Below, in pieces: positions 23,013 through 26,034 of a stretch of DNA of 26,034 nucleotides. The DNA is from Treponema sp. (GTDB taxonomy: Bacteria > Spirochaetota > Spirochaetia > Treponematales > Breznakiellaceae). The stretch's first letter is position 1. Each line of letters opens with the position of its first letter. The stretch is taken from positions 1 to 26,034 of the forward strand of contig WQXC01000006.1 in assembly GCA_009785045.1 (NCBI GenBank), read 5' to 3'. The translations under genes and the position numbers were made by a program. The notes under the pieces were generated by a model that made no database searches, was not told where the DNA came from, and saw only the letters and a program-made list of their open reading frames with translations.

Positions 23013-24362
23013 ATGCCTAAATTTTTTGTTATTTTATTCATTTTCTTTATAGTTGGCCCGGTTTTTAGCTTTGATCTGCCTGTATCGCGTATATCCGATG
23101 ACTCGCTTTTAAGGCTCAGATTAAAAGAAACCTGGATTACAGAAACATCTGGAAGAACGCTTTCGCAGCCTTCAAGAACAGAAGTCATGGAAAGCGGAGA
23201 AAGAGTACATGTCAGTACGATAGAAGGCCGTGATGAATTCATAGTCCTTTTTTCCAGAGAACTGACACGCGGCGCCAGCATTTCTGAGCGCAGGGGCACA
23301 GGTCAGTTCCCGGGATGGGCTCAAGGGTCGTGGATGATTACCCGGCGCAAAGATACGGGAGCCGGTACTCTTGTAAGAATATTCCTGCGAAGCGACCAGA
23401 ATACGCACATTCAGTTCCGCCATTTTGATGATGAAAAATGCCTTATGGATGCAGTTATTTACGGCGCTTTTCTGGTACGTTCTGTACCGGTAGCAGTGCC
23501 TTTGGACCGGATATATACAATGCAGTTAAACGATATTCTGCGCCTTGTTGAGAACAAACTGCCATTACGCTACTTTGAAGCTGATCCGGCAAATTATAGG
23601 GATACACGCCGGTTTGTCGAACAGGTCAGAACACACACTAACAGCTTACGATTTGCAGACGACGGAGCGATCGATGAAAACGGAAAATATGTTTTTATAG
23701 CGACAAATAATGAGCAAAATCCTGCAACTGCCGGTCTTAATTGCTCCGGATTTGTAAAATGGCTGATAGACGGTATTTTACGCCCTGTTTCCGGCAAAAG
23801 AATGCCAATTGCTCCGTTAAAAGCGCCGTTTGGTGAACGCGGTTCGTCATTTACAGTTAATTGGGAAGAAAGACGCGATGTGTTTTTCGGACTTGACTGG
23901 ATCAGGAACCTTGCATCAGAAGCAAACGGAACACTAAGGTCGCCTTCGTACAGCTCTCTTGAAGAGTTTGAAGTACGCAGTGAAAATTTTTCAGGCATTC
24001 TGGTTAATGAAAACAGAACTTTTGTAACTCACAATTACCCCGGGTTTTTAGCAGAAGCCGGATATGGCATAGAAGGACTGCGGCCCCTACTCTATACTCT
24101 TGCCATTGATGAACCGTACAGTTTTTATCTTGCAGCCGTAAGCACAGAAATAAGCACTCCTACATCGATAAGGGGAACTCCCCGGCTTAGGCAATATTAC
24201 CATGTTGCGGCGCTTGTGCCATATTTTGATGAACAGGGAAACTTTAGGATTACTGTATTCGAAAGCGCGACTGAAACCTCGTTTAATTCATTTCGTAACC
24301 GTTATCCCGGTCATCATGTTAATTTGGTAAAAATTCCTGTTTCGCCTACTTTCGATCCATGA
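23013..24362 (+). CDS. Secreted protein with a possible NlpC/P60-like thiol peptidase core
   Basis: 449 residues with a signal peptide (1-19, cleavage near VFS-F). I do not recognise the whole protein. The segment GLNCSGFVKWLIDG (241-254) resembles the catalytic-Cys helix of NlpC/P60 and related papain-like enzymes (C244). Near the C-terminus YYHVAALVPYF (395-405) gives H397 at the start of a strand, and FRITVFESA gives E417 in the next strand, a plausible Cys-His-Glu arrangement. The gap between Cys and His (153 residues) is much longer than in typical NlpC/P60, so an insertion lies between them. Residues 25-170 form an unassigned N-terminal region. If active, it would act in the periplasm, perhaps on peptidoglycan peptides. 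It lies 59 bases from divergent htrA and 22 bases before the HAD gene. Confidence 0.55.
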   Translation: MPKFFVILFIFFIVGPVFSFDLPVSRISDDSLLRLRLKETWITETSGRTLSQPSRTEVMESGERVHVSTIEGRDEFIVLFSRELTRGASISERRGTGQFPGWAQGSWMITRRKDTGAGTLVRIFLRSDQNTHIQFRHFDDEKCLMDAVIYGAFLVRSVPVAVPLDRIYTMQLNDILRLVENKLPLRYFEADPANYRDTRRFVEQVRTHTNSLRFADDGAIDENGKYVFIATNNEQNPATAGLNCSGFVKWLIDGILRPVSGKRMPIAPLKAPFGERGSSFTVNWEERRDVFFGLDWIRNLASEANGTLRSPSYSSLEEFEVRSENFSGILVNENRTFVTHNYPGFLAEAGYGIEGLRPLLYTLAIDEPYSFYLAAVSTEISTPTSIRGTPRLRQYYHVAALVPYFDEQGNFRITVFESATETSFNSFRNRYPGHHVNLVKIPVSPTFDP

Positions 24363-24372
24363 CAAATATCGC

Positions 24373-24378
24373 TATACT
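24373..24378 (+). promoter_or_regulatory. Candidate -10 element directly before the HAD gene
   Basis: TATACT lies 6 bases before the ATG at 24385, and no Shine-Dalgarno motif is present. If used, transcription would begin at or near the A of the ATG, giving a leaderless message. The -35 region (TTTCGA at 24350) is poor. Confidence 0.25.
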
Positions 24379-24384
24379 ACTCAA

Positions 24385-25089
24385 ATGCGAGATGGCATTG
24401 AGGGAATAGCTTTTGATCTGGATGGGACACTCTATCCAAATTACCGCCTTAATATCAGGCTTATCCCGTTTGTATTTAAAGAATTTCGATTGTTAAGCGC
24501 CTTTGGCAAAGCAAGGAATATAATACGAAAAGAACAGGAAAATGGTCAGATTCCGCAAGAGGACTTTTACAGGTACCAGGCAGAAGTAACCGCAAAAAAA
24601 CTTAAGGTTCCATCTGATTCGCTTAAAGAGAAAATTGACCTTTTAATTTACAGGGGCTGGGAACCTTTATTTAAAAACATAAAAATCTTTAAAAATGTTA
24701 ATGAAACTCTTGCTGGTTTTAGTAAAGCAGGCTATAAACTGGGGGTATTATCAGATTTTCCGCCTGATATAAAGCTGGGATATCTTGGGCTTGCAGGAGG
24801 AGAAAGCAGCGGCTACCGCTGGGATGTTATTCATTGTTCCGAGCATTGCGGCGCGTTAAAACCCCATCCCCTGCCCTTTAAGAAATTAGCCGAGGCCATG
24901 GCTCTTCCGCCGGAAAAGATCCTTTATGTAGGAAACAGCTATTCCTACGATGTAACAGGCGCAGCCGGAGCAGGCATGAAAACAGCCTGGATAAGGAGAA
25001 AATTTTACATAAAATGCAGGAAAAAAGAGCCAAAACCTGATTTTTCTTTCAGTAACTATCGCCAATTGTATAATTTTATGATACAGTAA
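24385..25089 (+). CDS. HAD-family hydrolase (probable phosphatase)
   Basis: 234 residues with all four HAD motifs: I, FDLDGTLYPN with D11 nucleophile and D13; II, S123 (GVLSDFP); III, K159 (GALKPHPLPF); IV, VGNSYSYDVTGAAGAGM with D189. The helical cap is inserted between motifs I and II (about 20-100), as in subfamily I phosphatases of the phosphoglycolate phosphatase or nucleotidase kind. The substrate cannot be assigned. Motif IV has GNSYSYDV rather than the usual GDSxxxD, which is a common variant. It lies between the secreted thiol peptidase-like gene (22 bases) and the coiled-coil gene (36 bases). Confidence 0.9.
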   Translation: MRDGIEGIAFDLDGTLYPNYRLNIRLIPFVFKEFRLLSAFGKARNIIRKEQENGQIPQEDFYRYQAEVTAKKLKVPSDSLKEKIDLLIYRGWEPLFKNIKIFKNVNETLAGFSKAGYKLGVLSDFPPDIKLGYLGLAGGESSGYRWDVIHCSEHCGALKPHPLPFKKLAEAMALPPEKILYVGNSYSYDVTGAAGAGMKTAWIRRKFYIKCRKKEPKPDFSFSNYRQLYNFMIQ

Positions 25090-25125
25090 ATATATTGGGT
25101 ATTATTCGGGAGGGATATAATACTG

Positions 25126-26034
25126 ATGATATTTACAATCGGAAATATAATAACACTAGGGATAGTTGCGTGCTGCCTTATTCTTTACAGGCTGGCAGAT
25201 AAGAACAACCGTTCGCTGGAAAAGGTAAAAAAATACACAGAAAAGTGTAAAGAAGATATTGCCGTTTATGCAGAAGAAAAAGGCATGGCGGTAAAGAATT
25301 TTGGCATTGACCTGGACGTAGAAAAAAAAGCTGCCGCCCAGTTAATGAAGAACATTCAAAAATATACCGACGAAGAGCTTGCCAAAAAATCTGAATCCAT
25401 TGCAAAAATAGAAGAGCATATCCGCGCTTTTGAAACCTTGCTGGAAGAACTCTTTGGAATGACCGACAGGGTTCAGGAAAATTTAAACCGCATTAAAGAT
25501 GAATCTGCCTTTGTCGAAAGCACAGGCAGAAAGATAAACGAAGCCAGGGAAAAATTTGAACAGGTAGAAAGAGCGCTTGAAGCTGCCGAAAGAAACCTTG
25601 AACAAACCGAAGTACGCCTGGAGAAAAAAAATTACGAATCGATGGAACAGGCTTCACAGGATGTTTTGGCAGCGGTTAAATCGACAGTTTCAGATTTTGA
25701 GGCAACAGCGCATGTAATAGAGCGGAAAATAGAAGAACACCGGGAAGCGGTTGTAAAAGTAGAACGTGAACGCGAAGCAAATCTGAATCACGATGTTGAA
25801 CAGGTAAAGAAACTTCTTAGGGATGTTCTGGAAAATGCGGGAAAACGCGCCGACAAAATGGAAGAAGCCGCTCTTGTTAAACTGCGCGAACAGGCTCAGG
25901 AAAGAGTTAATCAGATAAAATCATTCTTTGAAGAAAAAATAAAAACCGCGCAGGATACATTAAAAAATGAACATGGTTCTATTAACGATAAATTAAAAGC
26001 AATTCACGATAAATGGAATGCGGAAATACACGAT
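25126..26034 (+). CDS. Membrane-anchored long coiled-coil protein, N-terminal part (cut by window edge)
   Basis: 303 codons are visible and the frame is open at the right edge. The ATG at 25126 is preceded by GGGAGGG at 25108-25114. Residues 1-21 form one hydrophobic segment (FTIGNIITLGIVACCLILY), and the rest is nearly continuous Glu/Lys/Ala/Gln-rich helix with heptad patterning (for example RIKDESAFVESTGRKINEA and the many Glu-Lys alternations after it). This resembles the spirochaete coiled-coil proteins annotated as the SpiroCoCo family, which I recall only by appearance. Such a protein could form a filament or scaffold under the inner membrane. Single orientation and anchor are seen; the function and full length are not. 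Confidence 0.8.
   Translation, partial: MIFTIGNIITLGIVACCLILYRLADKNNRSLEKVKKYTEKCKEDIAVYAEEKGMAVKNFGIDLDVEKKAAAQLMKNIQKYTDEELAKKSESIAKIEEHIRAFETLLEELFGMTDRVQENLNRIKDESAFVESTGRKINEAREKFEQVERALEAAERNLEQTEVRLEKKNYESMEQASQDVLAAVKSTVSDFEATAHVIERKIEEHREAVVKVEREREANLNHDVEQVKKLLRDVLENAGKRADKMEEAALVKLREQAQERVNQIKSFFEEKIKTAQDTLKNEHGSINDKLKAIHDKWNAEIHD

Noticed and set aside
1..26034. Mobile element, prophage, defence system or biosynthetic cluster
   Set aside because: No transposase, integrase, phage structural, nuclease-defence or biosynthetic signatures were seen; all genes fit housekeeping, envelope, sensing or chemosensory roles.

Overview
The window looks like a chromosomal segment of a Treponema-like spirochaete, probably a host- or gut-associated anaerobe. 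The evidence is rubrerythrin, a large lipoprotein with GLUG repeats, a CheX phosphatase next to CheY, several lipoproteins with loose lipoboxes, a PEGA-domain protein ending in a predicted barrel, and a spirochaete-type long coiled-coil protein at the right edge. I see no tRNA, rRNA, CRISPR array, insertion sequence or phage module. Coding density is very high, and the largest gap (4793-5030) holds a duplicated hairpin element.

Left part (1-8228, minus strand): the start of a rubrerythrin gene; a metal/metalloid permease of the ArsP/SO_0444 type, 3 bases behind a 1130-residue hybrid histidine kinase with two periplasmic solute-binding domains, PAS, HisKA, ATPase and receiver; the hairpin repeat; then a 1065-residue lipoprotein with about twelve GLUG-type repeats. 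Divergent from the lipoprotein gene is a plus-strand gene (8363-9826) for a polytopic membrane protein ending in a LuxR-type DNA-binding domain, a candidate membrane-bound regulator.

Centre (9830-19256, minus strand): a compact chemosensory cluster. In transcription order it reads: glucosaminidase-like lipoprotein, two-receiver protein, cheA, cheW, mcp, cheB, cheR, cheY, cheX. Seven of the eight junctions are overlaps or gaps of 3 bases or less; the first gap is about 18 bases. The set holds a receptor, kinase, coupling protein, both adaptation enzymes, the output regulator and its phosphatase. Unusual parts are a second CheW-like domain at the end of CheA, a first receiver that has lost its phosphorylation site, and a CheB receiver with altered active-site residues. 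Treponemes commonly carry a cheA-cheW-cheX-cheY operon, so this may be a second, self-contained chemosensory system.

Right part (19354-26034): radC, then a PEGA/FlgD-Ig/barrel envelope protein (plus strand); a convergent HtrA-type membrane-anchored serine protease (minus strand); and, divergent from it, a plus-strand run of a secreted putative thiol peptidase, a HAD-family phosphatase and the start of a long membrane-anchored coiled-coil protein.

Several starts differ from the longest open frame. TTG is preferred for the GLUG lipoprotein and the two-receiver gene because of well-placed Shine-Dalgarno sites. Shorter ATG starts are preferred for cheX, mcp, cheB and radC. All functional statements rest on motif recognition by eye; no database search was possible.
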